In this document: one piece after another, positions 40,977-49,895 of the stretch
How positions within the stretch are numbered: position 1 is the stretch's first letter
Layout of the letters: every line of letters begins with the position of its first letter
Source of the DNA: Hafnia alvei
GTDB lineage: Bacteria; Pseudomonadota; Gammaproteobacteria; Enterobacterales; Enterobacteriaceae
Reading direction: 5' to 3'
Length of the DNA stretch: 64,000 bases
Assembly: GCF_900095695.1 (NCBI RefSeq)
Contig: NZ_FMIQ01000064.1
Location: forward strand, 1 to 64,000
The notes under the pieces: generated by a model
Database searches by the model: none
What the model was told of the DNA's origin: nothing
Seen by the model: the letters and a program-made list of their open reading frames with translations, nothing else
Position numbers and translations under genes: made by a program

Positions 40977-42440
40977 ATGTATCTGGGTATTGATTTAGGG
41001 ACCTCCGGCGTAAAAGCCATTTTGCTCAGCGAAGAGGGCAAGGTGATAGCCAGCCATGGCGAGCCGTTACAGGTCAATCGTCCGCATCCATTATGGTCTG
41101 AGCAAGATCCCGCATCATGGTGGCGTGCCACGGATGCGGCGGTGCTGGCGCTTGGCAAACAACATTCACTGAGCAACGTGCGAGCGGTAGGGCTGACAGG
41201 CCAGATGCATGGGGCTACGCTGCTCGACAAACAGCAAAATATTCTGCGGCCGGCAATTCTTTGGAACGATGGGCGCAGCGCGCAAGAGTGTCGAGAATTA
41301 GAGGCCAGTGTGCCCAATTCTCGCCAGATTACCGGCAATTTGATGATGCCGGGCTTTACCGCGCCGAAGCTCAAATGGGTGGCAAAGCATGAGCCTGACG
41401 TGTTTGCTCAAATAGATAAAGTGCTGTTACCCAAGGATTACCTGCGCTGGAAGATGAGCGGTGTTTTTGCCAGTGATATGTCCGATGCGGCAGGCACGAT
41501 GTGGCTAGATGTGGGCCAGCGCGATTGGAGTGATGAGCTGCTGGCAGCAACGGGGCTTAATCGCAGCCATATGCCTGCGTTGTTTGAAGGCTCGCAGATT
41601 ACGGGCGAATTACTGGCATCCATTGCGCAGCGTTGGCATATGCCGGTTGTGCCTGTGGTGGCTGGCGGTGGCGATAACGCCGCGGGTGCCGTGGGCGTGG
41701 GTTTATATCGTTCAGGTCAGGCGATGCTTTCGCTTGGAACCTCCGGCGTCTATTTTGCCGTCAGTGATGGTTTCTTAAGTAATCCAGAAAGCGCGGTACA
41801 CAGTTTCTGCCACGCCTTGCCGAATACGTGGCACCTGATGTCAGTAATGCTCAGCGCGGCATCGTGTTTGGATTGGGTTGCGAAACTCACGGGGCTTAGC
41901 AGCGTGTCTGAGCTGCTAAAAGAGGTGGAAAGCAGCGCTCCGGCTGAAGCTCCGCTGTGGTTTTTACCTTATCTCTCCGGTGAACGCACGCCGCATAATA
42001 ACCCAGAGGCCAAGGGCGCATTCTGGGGACTGACCCATGAGCATCAGCGTGCCGATTTATGCCGAGCTGTGTTAGAAGGCGTGGGTTTTGCGCTGGCGGA
42101 TGGGATGGATGTGCTACATGCCACAGGTCTGAGGCCACAGCGCATTACGCTGATTGGCGGCGGCGCACGCAGCGCATATTGGCGTCAGATGCTGGCTGAT
42201 ATCAGCGGTCAAACGCTCGAATACCGAACCGGCGGCGACGTTGGCCCCGCGCTAGGCGCCGCACGTTTAGCTCAGATCGCACTGCATCCAAATACGCCGC
42301 TCGCCGAACTGTTACCAGAACTTCCGCTGGAGCAGGTGCATAAACCCGATGCGGCACGGCATGAGAGTTATCAAGAAAGACGACGTATTTTCAGGGAGTT
42401 GTATCGGGCGTTGGAGGTATTTACATTGCCTAAAATCTAG
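40977..42440 (+). CDS. xylB: Xylulokinase
   Basis: 487-aa FGGY-family carbohydrate kinase making D-xylulose 5-phosphate, which enters the pentose phosphate pathway. N-terminal GIDLGTSGVKAIL phosphate-binding loop, GLTGQMHG, the catalytic Asp in AGGGDNAAGAVG (near residue 235) and the C-terminal IGGGARSAYWRQMLADI FGGY signature. E. coli XylB is 484 aa. GGAG lies eight bases before the ATG. No terminator hairpin with a T tract is evident before the composite repeat. Confidence 0.96.
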   Translation: MYLGIDLGTSGVKAILLSEEGKVIASHGEPLQVNRPHPLWSEQDPASWWRATDAAVLALGKQHSLSNVRAVGLTGQMHGATLLDKQQNILRPAILWNDGRSAQECRELEASVPNSRQITGNLMMPGFTAPKLKWVAKHEPDVFAQIDKVLLPKDYLRWKMSGVFASDMSDAAGTMWLDVGQRDWSDELLAATGLNRSHMPALFEGSQITGELLASIAQRWHMPVVPVVAGGGDNAAGAVGVGLYRSGQAMLSLGTSGVYFAVSDGFLSNPESAVHSFCHALPNTWHLMSVMLSAASCLDWVAKLTGLSSVSELLKEVESSAPAEAPLWFLPYLSGERTPHNNPEAKGAFWGLTHEHQRADLCRAVLEGVGFALADGMDVLHATGLRPQRITLIGGGARSAYWRQMLADISGQTLEYRTGGDVGPALGAARLAQIALHPNTPLAELLPELPLEQVHKPDAARHESYQERRRIFRELYRALEVFTLPKI

Positions 42441-42482
42441 GGCGAATATTTGCAGAGTGCGAAGCGTGATTTCGTCCGCCGG

Positions 42483-42869
42483 TCAGGTTTGGTATTTATA
42501 TGCAAATATCATTGTTGGCGACCGACGAAAGGTCGCTAGCGCGCGACCTCTCGACTCTCGCGCTTTTGTCCTGTGTTGTTAGGCCGACCGGTCTCGGAGC
42601 GTGCATCTCTGCACGCCCTCAACCTGGCGCCATCTTCCTGATGGCGGCTCTATACTGAATTAAACTTGAAGTCTTGGCAGGTTGAGCCACGCAGACAGGA
42701 CGTCTGCGTGGAGTTTGGGGCGGCCTGAATGGCCGATACCAAACCGGAGCGAAGATGGCGTCGCGGATAAAAGCGCGCGGGTGTTGGGTGCGCGCGCTGG
42801 CGCACCCGACTCGAACGCCTTCGCGTAAGGTTAAATGTGAATGCCGCAATTGAGAGGCGGCCGAAACCT
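42483..42869. repeat. Composite inverted repeat (MITE-like), copy 2
   Basis: Same architecture as 15684-16153 but reverse complemented: arm B' 42483-42651 on the - strand, a 17-base centre, arm A' 42669-42869 on the + strand. Outer ends are GTCAGGTTT and AAACCTGAC. It fills nearly all of the 470-base spacer between convergent xylB and lfhA. The arms keep the same hairpins, with stem sequences changed on both sides. Confidence 0.8.
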
Positions 42870-42910
42870 GACATTACCCGATTAGAAGATATAAGCTTAT
42901 TAAACAAAAC

Positions 42911-45007
42911 CTAAGCCAACGTCCCCACAATACTCAAATCACTATCATCCGGCACTTCGTTATACGAAAGCACCTGCAATCCTGCGGCGAATAGGCGTGC
43001 GTAGCGTGAAAGGATAGGGCGAAGCTGCGGAGCAACCAGCAAAATAGGTGCGTATCCTTGAGCCTTCATCTGCTCGTGGATCATCGGCATGGTATTTTGT
43101 AACTGCGACAAAATATTCGGGTCGACAGGGAAACTATCCAACGCCACTTTTCCCGCCTGCTGAGACTGATTCAGTGCGCTAAGCAGCAAGTTTTCCAATT
43201 CATTATCAATGGTATATACCGCCAGAGAACCTTTATCGCCATTGACGCTATTAATAATCGCGCGGCGTAACGCGTAGCGCACATCGGCGGTTAGCAGGAT
43301 AGGATCTTTGGTTACCGCGGCGCTTTCTAACAGCGTCGAGGCAATGGTCACAATATCTTTTAGCGAAACGTGTTCGGTCAGTAGCTGACGATAAATTCGC
43401 AGCAGCTGGCTGAAGTTAAGCGCGCCAGCCAGATCTTCTGCCAGTTTTGGTGCCTGTAAGCCCAAACGCGCATGAAGATGAGTGATATCGTCATAGTTGA
43501 ACAGGTCCGGTAAATAGTGACGCGCCACTTTATTGACGTGCGTGGCGACCACGCTGGCGCAATCCACAACCTGATAGCCCAGATTTAACGCTTTGGCCTT
43601 TTGGTCTGGCACGATCCAGATGATCGCCATGCCGTAGGCCGGATCGGTATCTAATACGCCGTCAATTTCGCCATACAGTTCAGCGCCCGGAATAGCCATT
43701 AACTTGTCGGAGTGAACTTCGCCGGTTGCCACTTTTATCCCGTTGATATGAATGGCGTATTGGGCTGGCTTCAGGCGGAAGTTTTCACGAATCCGAATTT
43801 CAGGTAGCAATACGCCACAGGTTTCAGATATCACCTGGCGAACACCGCGAATACGCTGGGAAAGCGGGCTGCCTTTGGCGGAATCAACCAGCGTGACCAG
43901 TTTATACCCCAAGTTCAAACCGATAGGCTCGATGAGCGGAATACTATCCCAGCTCACGACCGGCGTATTGTCTTTGGAGATAGCTTCGCTGATAGCCTCC
44001 ATATCGGTAACCGGCTCGGCTTTTTGCACCTTCTTGCTCTGCTTCCATCCGGCGAACAAGAGCAAACCGGTGAAGCTGAGGAAGGCAATATGCGGCATGC
44101 CTGGCACCACGGCCAGAATGAACATCACAAACGCAGCGGTATAGAGAACGGTCGGTTTTGCTAGCAGCTGAGTTTTGATTTCATCGCTAACGTCTTCACC
44201 ATCGCTAACGCGGGTCACGATAATCGCCGCGGCGGTCGCCAACAGCAGGGATGGGATCTGACCCACCAAACCATCACCAATCGTCAGCAGAACATATTGC
44301 TGGAACGCATGGCTGGCATCCAAATCGTATTTAAAAATACCAATACAGATACCGCCGATCACGTTAATAATCAGGATCATGATCCCGGCAACGGCGTCAC
44401 CGCGAACAAACTTCGACGCGCCGTCCATTGCGCCGTAGAAATCGGCCTCGTTGGCAACGTCTTTACGGCGCGCTCTGGCCTGTTCCTGATTGATCAAGCC
44501 GGCGTTCAGATCGGCGTCGATAGCCATCTGTTTACCCGGCAGGGCGTCTAGCGTAAAGCGAGCCGAAACCTCGGAAATACGCTCAGCGCCCTTGGTAACA
44601 ACCACGAAGTTGATGATCATCAAAATAACGAAGACCACAAAACCCACGACGAAGTTACCGCCGATCACTACCTGACCAAAGGCTTCGATAACCTTACCGG
44701 CGGCGCCTACGCCTTCGTGACCGTGAAGTAAAACTACACGGGTTGATGCCACGTTTAGCGTCAGTCGCATCAGCGTGGTTATCAGCAAAATCGTGGGGAA
44801 AACGGCGAAGTCGAGTGGACGCTTACTGTTGACCGCAACCAATAACACCAACACCGCCAACACGATGTTGAAGGTGAAGAGAATATCCAGCACCAGCGGT
44901 GACAAAGGCAAAATAACCATTGCCAGTACGCACAGCAACAGGATCGGGACGCCGACGTTTCCCTGCCTTAATGTTGTAAAAGCCAGCTTTAACTTACTGT
45001 TTGCCAT
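42911..45007 (-). CDS. lfhA: Lateral flagellar export gate protein LfhA (FlhA family)
   Basis: 698-aa export-gate subunit: an N-terminal half with about eight membrane helices (about 15-330) and a cytoplasmic C-terminal domain forming the nonameric ring that receives chaperone-substrate complexes. The conserved FlhA linker/FHIPEP stretch (RFTLDALPGKQMAIDADLNAGLI) is intact. It overlaps the end of lfhB by 14 bases, so it is the last gene of lfiMNPQR-lfhBA. It is highly like lateral (Flag-2) FlhA proteins; the gene is intact, unlike the fhiA remnant of E. coli K-12. Confidence 0.94.
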   Translation of the reverse strand: MANSKLKLAFTTLRQGNVGVPILLLCVLAMVILPLSPLVLDILFTFNIVLAVLVLLVAVNSKRPLDFAVFPTILLITTLMRLTLNVASTRVVLLHGHEGVGAAGKVIEAFGQVVIGGNFVVGFVVFVILMIINFVVVTKGAERISEVSARFTLDALPGKQMAIDADLNAGLINQEQARARRKDVANEADFYGAMDGASKFVRGDAVAGIMILIINVIGGICIGIFKYDLDASHAFQQYVLLTIGDGLVGQIPSLLLATAAAIIVTRVSDGEDVSDEIKTQLLAKPTVLYTAAFVMFILAVVPGMPHIAFLSFTGLLLFAGWKQSKKVQKAEPVTDMEAISEAISKDNTPVVSWDSIPLIEPIGLNLGYKLVTLVDSAKGSPLSQRIRGVRQVISETCGVLLPEIRIRENFRLKPAQYAIHINGIKVATGEVHSDKLMAIPGAELYGEIDGVLDTDPAYGMAIIWIVPDQKAKALNLGYQVVDCASVVATHVNKVARHYLPDLFNYDDITHLHARLGLQAPKLAEDLAGALNFSQLLRIYRQLLTEHVSLKDIVTIASTLLESAAVTKDPILLTADVRYALRRAIINSVNGDKGSLAVYTIDNELENLLLSALNQSQQAGKVALDSFPVDPNILSQLQNTMPMIHEQMKAQGYAPILLVAPQLRPILSRYARLFAAGLQVLSYNEVPDDSDLSIVGTLA

Positions 45008-46130
45008 GCGTCTTTAGCACCTCTTTCGGGATCTCGATTTGCGTATTCAAACGGGGTTTAAATTCGGTTTGGCCTGAACGCCAAGATTTAATCTGCATCA
45101 CATAGGTCAATACGTGAGCGATAGCGCGGAACAGCTGCGCGGGTATCTGTTGATTCACGCGGGTGGTGTGATAGACCGCACGCGCCAGCGGGGGAAACTC
45201 CACCACTTCAATGTTATTGGTCATCGCCACTTCACGGATATAAAGCGCAATATCATCCACGCCCTTGGCGACAATAAAGGGGGCTTGGGCTTTATCGGGG
45301 TCATACTTCAACGCCACCGCATAGTGCGTTGGGTTCGTCAGAATCACGTCGGCGGTGGGCACGGTTTGATTAATCTGCCCCATGGCCATCTGCCGTTGCA
45401 GCTGACGAATACGCCCTTTGATTTGCGGATTACCGTCGTTGTTTTTGTATTCTTCTTTCACTTCCTGTTTGGTCATGCGCATCTTTTTGGTGAACATGAA
45501 TTTGCTTAGCGGCACGTCAATAAAGGCAAACAGGACGATAATGGCCACGAAATAGCTGAGAACGTGATGCAAAATGTCGAAGCCAGCCATAATGGCCTGA
45601 CGCAGATACATGGTTTGCAGCTGCAACAGCGGCGTCAGGGAGTCGTGCACCATCATGTAAAGCGTTATTAGCAATACGCCACATTTCGCCAGCATCTTGC
45701 CCACGTCCACGTAGTGGCTGGCGGAGAACATGCGCTTTACACCGCTGATGGGATTAATTTTCTTAAAATCAGGGATTAATTTATTTGGCGTAAAAATCCA
45801 GCCGCCCGGCACCAGACTAGCCACAATGCACGCCACCGGGATCGGGATCAGCGTGGCGATAAATTTCAATAAGATAAAAACGTTACGCAGTAAAAACTGC
45901 TCAATCACGCCATCATCATCCAGCTTGTTTCCCATAAGGCTCACTGACATAAACGATTCGCTGATCAGGTGCTTATAAAAAGGGAAAAAAACCGTCATGG
46001 TAATAAACGAGGCCAACAGTCCGGTCGCCATCGTCATATCTTTGGAACGGGGAATATCACCTTTGCCGCGTGCTTTTCGCAGTTTGCCCGAGGTGGGTTT
46101 TTCGCTCTTTTCACCTGAACTGGCAGACAT
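44994..46130 (-). CDS. lfhB: Lateral flagellar export switch protein LfhB (FlhB family)
   Basis: 378-aa inner membrane protein with four hydrophobic segments and a cytoplasmic autocleavage domain. The NPTH cleavage motif (VILTNPTHYAVALKYD, near residue 267) that switches substrate class from hook to filament is intact. The N-terminus (GEKSEKPTSGKLRKARGKGDIPRSKDM) is the classic FlhB pattern. It overlaps lfiR by one base upstream and lfhA by 14 bases downstream, so translation is coupled. Confidence 0.95.
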   Translation of the reverse strand: MSASSGEKSEKPTSGKLRKARGKGDIPRSKDMTMATGLLASFITMTVFFPFYKHLISESFMSVSLMGNKLDDDGVIEQFLLRNVFILLKFIATLIPIPVACIVASLVPGGWIFTPNKLIPDFKKINPISGVKRMFSASHYVDVGKMLAKCGVLLITLYMMVHDSLTPLLQLQTMYLRQAIMAGFDILHHVLSYFVAIIVLFAFIDVPLSKFMFTKKMRMTKQEVKEEYKNNDGNPQIKGRIRQLQRQMAMGQINQTVPTADVILTNPTHYAVALKYDPDKAQAPFIVAKGVDDIALYIREVAMTNNIEVVEFPPLARAVYHTTRVNQQIPAQLFRAIAHVLTYVMQIKSWRSGQTEFKPRLNTQIEIPKEVLKTHGKQ

Positions 46131-46903
46131 CAGTTCACCCTCATATTGTCGAGGCGTGCCAAGATCTCGTTGGTTAAATTGAGATAGTGGTCGGGGACGT
46201 TAGCGATAATCAGCGTCATACACAGCAGGCCAAACAGCATGCTGATGGGGAAGCCGAGAGAAAACAGGTTCAACGTGGGGGATACACGGTTAAGCAGGCC
46301 AAATCCGCCCTGCACAATCAGCATCACGAAGGTGGTCGGCAAGGCAATTAATGTGGCTGCTGACATAATCCAGCCTAAGCTCAGCGCCAGCGTACGCAGT
46401 GAAAACTCATTAATCGCTTGCCCAATAGGCCAATAGACAAAGCCTTTGTACAGGATGGTCATAAACAGCAGATGCCCATCCATGGTGAAAAATAGTAGGG
46501 CACAAAATACAAAAATAATCTGTGAAATCACGGTGGTGGATGAGCCGCTGCTGGGATCGTTCATCATCGCCATACCGAGTCCCATATTCATAGAAAGAAT
46601 ATGTCCCGCGGTTTGCAGCGCAACAAATACCAGCTGTAGCGTCGCCCCGAACAGGAAACCCCACAGAATTTGTTCGCCCATCAAAATCACGCTGCGCATC
46701 GACATCAGTTCGGTGAGCACCACGTTATTGTGCAGCATGGGGGTTATCAGAATGGAAAGCCCCAGCGCGGTGCCAATTTTGATGCGGCGTGAAAACGACT
46801 TCTGATCGAAAATTGGGCTGAAATGCAGAAAAGATAAAATACGCACGAAAGGCAGCCAAAGCGCCAACAACGGCGTAATTAACGTCTGAATATCAATGCC
46901 CAT
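46130..46903 (-). CDS. lfiR: Lateral flagellar export protein LfiR (FliR family)
   Basis: 257-aa polytopic component of the export gate, which assembles with LfiP and LfiQ into the spiral that passes substrates. About six hydrophobic segments; the FliR-type core (MGLGMAMMNDPSSGSSTTVISQ and LGFPISMLFGLL) is present. It sits six bases after lfiQ and abuts lfhB. No frameshift seen. Confidence 0.94.
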   Translation of the reverse strand: MGIDIQTLITPLLALWLPFVRILSFLHFSPIFDQKSFSRRIKIGTALGLSILITPMLHNNVVLTELMSMRSVILMGEQILWGFLFGATLQLVFVALQTAGHILSMNMGLGMAMMNDPSSGSSTTVISQIIFVFCALLFFTMDGHLLFMTILYKGFVYWPIGQAINEFSLRTLALSLGWIMSAATLIALPTTFVMLIVQGGFGLLNRVSPTLNLFSLGFPISMLFGLLCMTLIIANVPDHYLNLTNEILARLDNMRVN

Positions 46904-46909
46904 AGCGAT

Positions 46910-47182
46910 TTATCCAACCAGTACCGCAGCTTGGTGGAAGATATCGATAGTGAAATCGGACAGCTGAGTCAGCATCCATTTTCCACCAAAGATCAGCACC
47001 AGTAGCGTCATAACCAGACGAGGCAAGAAACTCAGCGTTTGTTCGTTAATCTGCGTGGTGGCCTGAAAAATACTGACGCACAGGCCAATCAACAAGCTGG
47101 GAATAATCGCCACCACAGAGATCATCAGCACGAGGCGAATACCGCTGGCCATGATGTCGCCAGCAACGTCCATCGTCATCAT
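46910..47182 (-). CDS. lfiQ: Lateral flagellar export protein LfiQ (FliQ family)
   Basis: 90-aa protein with two membrane helices (about 15-40 and 52-75) separated by the conserved FQATTQINEQTLSFLPR loop of FliQ. It is an export-gate subunit present in several copies around LfiP/LfiR. Three in-frame ATG codons lie within the first four codons; I use the first at 47182, two bases after the lfiP stop. Confidence 0.94.
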   Translation of the reverse strand: MMTMDVAGDIMASGIRLVLMISVVAIIPSLLIGLCVSIFQATTQINEQTLSFLPRLVMTLLVLIFGGKWMLTQLSDFTIDIFHQAAVLVG

Positions 47183-47184
47183 AG

Positions 47185-47940
47185 CTATAACCCCTGTACG
47201 CTAGAGGTTAGGGTGCCGACGATAAGCGTCCACCCATCGCACAGCACAAACAGCATTAGCTTGAACGGCAGCGAGACGATCAGCGGTGATAGCATCATCA
47301 TACCCATCGCCATCAGAATGCTGGCGACGATCAGGTCAATAACCAAAAATGGAATGTAGATCATAAAGCCAATCTGAAACGCGGTCTTAAGCTCGCTCAG
47401 AATATAGGCGGGTGTCACCACGGTCAGATCCTGCTCTTCGGCCGCTCCGGTCACCTGAGCGATGCCCATCATCTGCGCCATCGCTTTCTGGCTGGTTTGC
47501 GCCAGCATGTATTTTTTCAGCGGGGCTTCAGCCTTCACCAGCGCTTCTTTCATGGTGATCTGATCGCTTTGATAGGGCACCACGGCATCGTTATAAACCG
47601 TGGTCCAAACCGGACGCATCACCAACAGCGTTAGTGCCAGCGCGATGCCGGTCAGGATTTTATTGGGTGGACTTTGCTGTAGGCCTAATGCCTGACGCAA
47701 AATGGCCAGTACGATAATAAAGCGGGTAAAGCAGGTCATCATCAGCACCATGATTGGCAGCAGGCCAAGCAAGGTCATCAGGATCAGGATTTCAATTTTG
47801 ACATTGTAATCCTGCCCGCCGCCGTTATCTGCGGTGCTAAATAGCGTAACGTCTCCGTTTGCGGCGAGCAGCAGCGGAGAGAAAAGCAATCCGATGGTGA
47901 GCAGTAGCGTTAAGCCACCGGAGCGGATCAGGCGATTCAT
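47185..47940 (-). CDS. lfiP: Lateral flagellar export protein LfiP (FliP family)
   Basis: 251-aa export-gate core subunit. N-terminal signal-like hydrophobic segment (about 8-27), then membrane helices around 50-75, 90-108, 190-215 and 225-245. The FliP signatures TCFTRFIIVLAILRQALGLQQSPPNK and FLVIDLIVASILMAMGMMMLSP are complete. It overlaps lfiN by four bases and precedes lfiQ by two. fliO has no visible counterpart between lfiN and lfiP, as in other lateral systems. Confidence 0.95.
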   Translation of the reverse strand: MNRLIRSGGLTLLLTIGLLFSPLLLAANGDVTLFSTADNGGGQDYNVKIEILILMTLLGLLPIMVLMMTCFTRFIIVLAILRQALGLQQSPPNKILTGIALALTLLVMRPVWTTVYNDAVVPYQSDQITMKEALVKAEAPLKKYMLAQTSQKAMAQMMGIAQVTGAAEEQDLTVVTPAYILSELKTAFQIGFMIYIPFLVIDLIVASILMAMGMMMLSPLIVSLPFKLMLFVLCDGWTLIVGTLTSSVQGL

Positions 47941-48353
47941 CGTGCCAGCTCGCCTAAGTCTTTGCTGTTGAACTCGATAATGCGCAGGCCGTATTTATCG
48001 TTAAGTACCACGACTTCTGCTTTGCCGAACAAAATGCCGTTCACCTTAATATCTAGCGGTTCGCCCGCAAGTTTGTCGAGTTCGATGACGGAATCGTTGT
48101 TAACCGTCATCAGCTCAGCCAAAGAGATCTCTACGGAGGCAACTTCTAAGGTTAAGGTGACCGGAATACGGCTAAAGAGCGACATTTTGCGCATCTTATC
48201 TAGCGAGCTTTCGGCGTTGCTGTCCTGCTGCAAATCGTAGCGAGGGGCACCGTCGCGATTCTGGCTTTCTGCCGTATCAGTCTGAGGAGCTTCAGACAGG
48301 TTGAAATCGTCGAAATTAAGATCCTGCGCCAGGTCGGTTTGTTGATCACTCAT
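47937..48353 (-). CDS. lfiN: Lateral flagellar C-ring protein LfiN (FliN family)
   Basis: 138-aa protein: an acidic, low-complexity N-terminal half (about 1-50) and a C-terminal SpoA domain (about 55-135, IPVTLTLEVASVEISLAEL...LDKLAGEPLDIKVNG). With LfiM it forms the C-ring that connects the rotor to the export ATPase. Overlaps lfiM by eight bases and lfiP by four. Confidence 0.94.
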   Translation of the reverse strand: MSDQQTDLAQDLNFDDFNLSEAPQTDTAESQNRDGAPRYDLQQDSNAESSLDKMRKMSLFSRIPVTLTLEVASVEISLAELMTVNNDSVIELDKLAGEPLDIKVNGILFGKAEVVVLNDKYGLRIIEFNSKDLGELAR

Positions 48354-49221
48354 AGTTCATCTCGGTGGTTTTATCGTTGAATTCAGACAAGAACAATTTG
48401 CCGCGGTCTTCTGCTACCACGGCGCTAAACATCTGCTCTTTACCGATAAAGATAGGAAGCTGTTCATTCAACGAAATAGGAATGACATCGCCAGCTTCAA
48501 TGTTTAATAATTGGGAAACCGTTAAATTTAAACTCGCCAAGCGGCCATTTAGCTTTAATGGTAAACCATAAAACATACGTTCAATTTGAGCGGGGGTAAT
48601 ATTTTCACGTGGCTGAGTTTCTTCGATTGGTCCACGCATATTAGATAGCATTTTATCCACGTGATGGTTATCTAATAGAATAGAGAATCCGCCTTTCTCA
48701 TAACCTTCTAGCCAGAACGTAACGCAATAAGACCATTGGCTAATTACCGTTGAGTAATCATTTTTAATTTCTAACGGTTCACCAAACGTTTCCTGATTGA
48801 TAATTAATTGCGTTAATTCCTGAGCCAGTTTTGTTTTTAGTCGCTCTTCTGTTTTTGTTGTTGGTTGTTCTAAATCAGGAGATAGACGCGTGTTGTCTTT
48901 ACTTAGACCGTAATAGTCATGAAGAATATCGAGCAATAAAATACGGTCGATATCAAATGCAATATTGCCGTAAGGCGTAGAAAAAATTTGCGCGTTCTTG
49001 TAATTACAGTCCATTTTAAATGTCATTTTATTTAACGCGACATTAACACGATATTTCTTTAAGAAATAAATACTCAGCTTGGCATCTAAGATGTCAAAGC
49101 AGTCGTTCATAATCTTTGGCAGTTTATGATAAGGACGTCCAAGCTTATTCACTTCCAGCTTAACCAAGTCAGGATGCTGGCTTTTGTTGTGTATTCTGAT
49201 TCTGTTTGCTGAAGGCTGCAT
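48346..49221 (-). CDS. lfiM: Lateral flagellar C-ring protein LfiM (FliM family)
   Basis: 291-aa FliM-like protein: a CheC-like middle domain (about 30-190) and a C-terminal SpoA domain (about 205-285, IPISLNEQLPIFIGKEQMF). It is shorter than typical FliM (about 330 aa), and the N-terminus (MQPSANRIRIHNKSQ) lacks the EIDALL peptide that binds phospho-CheY. First gene of the lfiMNPQR-lfhBA operon. GGA precedes the ATG; there is no usable upstream start that would restore the missing segment. Confidence 0.9.
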   Translation of the reverse strand: MQPSANRIRIHNKSQHPDLVKLEVNKLGRPYHKLPKIMNDCFDILDAKLSIYFLKKYRVNVALNKMTFKMDCNYKNAQIFSTPYGNIAFDIDRILLLDILHDYYGLSKDNTRLSPDLEQPTTKTEERLKTKLAQELTQLIINQETFGEPLEIKNDYSTVISQWSYCVTFWLEGYEKGGFSILLDNHHVDKMLSNMRGPIEETQPRENITPAQIERMFYGLPLKLNGRLASLNLTVSQLLNIEAGDVIPISLNEQLPIFIGKEQMFSAVVAEDRGKLFLSEFNDKTTEMNYE

Positions 49222-49308
49222 TTTTATTCCAAGTGTGACTTTCTTCTGGCAGCTTAAGCTTCTTCAGTCATACCCTGAATCGTGAAATATCTTGGGTACA
49301 TCAAGGTT

Positions 49309-49325
49309 TGAATAGTGCTTGCCAA
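49309..49325 (-). promoter_or_regulatory. Possible sigma-54-type promoter of lfiM operon
   Basis: On the - strand TTGGCAAGCACTATTCA has a perfect TTGGCA -24 element and correct spacing, but the -12 dinucleotide is TC instead of GC. It would start transcription about 80 bases upstream of lfiM, and the divergent gene lafK encodes a sigma-54 activator. Weak on sequence alone. Confidence 0.35.
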
Positions 49326-49844
49326 AAAATGTGTAAAAAAATTCATTTGTTACTTAAGTTATGATTTCAGTGAGTCGTACTATTTATTTGAGAGCCACAA
49401 CTCTAAATCGATAATGCTCGACAATCTTCACAACACATCCTTTTTCACGGGAATAGGATTAAACCTGCATTCCACTTTCTATACAAGGGGGTTGGGCTTA
49501 TTAATCTATTATTTTTATTAGATTAATATCCATTAATAACTCTGTATCTTGCTGATTATCATGCCTTTATTTTTTAATACTCATTAAAAACAAGACAATG
49601 GTTAAGGTATCTATATACTCCATTTTATTGAATCGTCACCTAAGTAAACTAATCACTATGTTTATTAATTTTATGGCGATACGACTGAACTATAAATATG
49701 TTTTAGAATTGTTAACTAGAATGGATTGCCGGTAACGAAGAGGGGTAAAGATATTTACTCTCTTTTAATGTGTCACTGCTTGTATAGAGAAAAACACGCT
49801 AAGGTTATCACCTTTGCAGCACGCATTAATACGGTATTAAGATA
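49326..49844. other. AT-rich spacer between lfiM and lafK, no gene
   Basis: The 674-base divergent spacer is visibly richer in A and T than its neighbours. The one open frame of note (49315-49521) has no ribosome-binding site or familiar sequence. The composition would suit H-NS silencing (inference). AAGGT/ACCTT at 49801-49814 is a small inverted repeat. Confidence 0.5.
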
Positions 49845-49863
49845 CCTGCATACTATATGCAGG
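49845..49863. promoter_or_regulatory. Palindrome upstream of lafK
   Basis: CCTGCAT-ACTAT-ATGCAGG, perfect 7-bp arms, ends 32 bases before the lafK start. It may be an operator or a hairpin in the lafK leader that limits translation. Confidence 0.45.
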
Positions 49864-49895
49864 CCACTCTCGGTTTATAGAGGCTGCAATACATA

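Noticed and set aside
49315-49521. 68-codon frame in the lfiM-lafK spacer
   Set aside because: No ribosome-binding site, low-complexity aromatic-rich product, AT-rich spacer; most likely chance.
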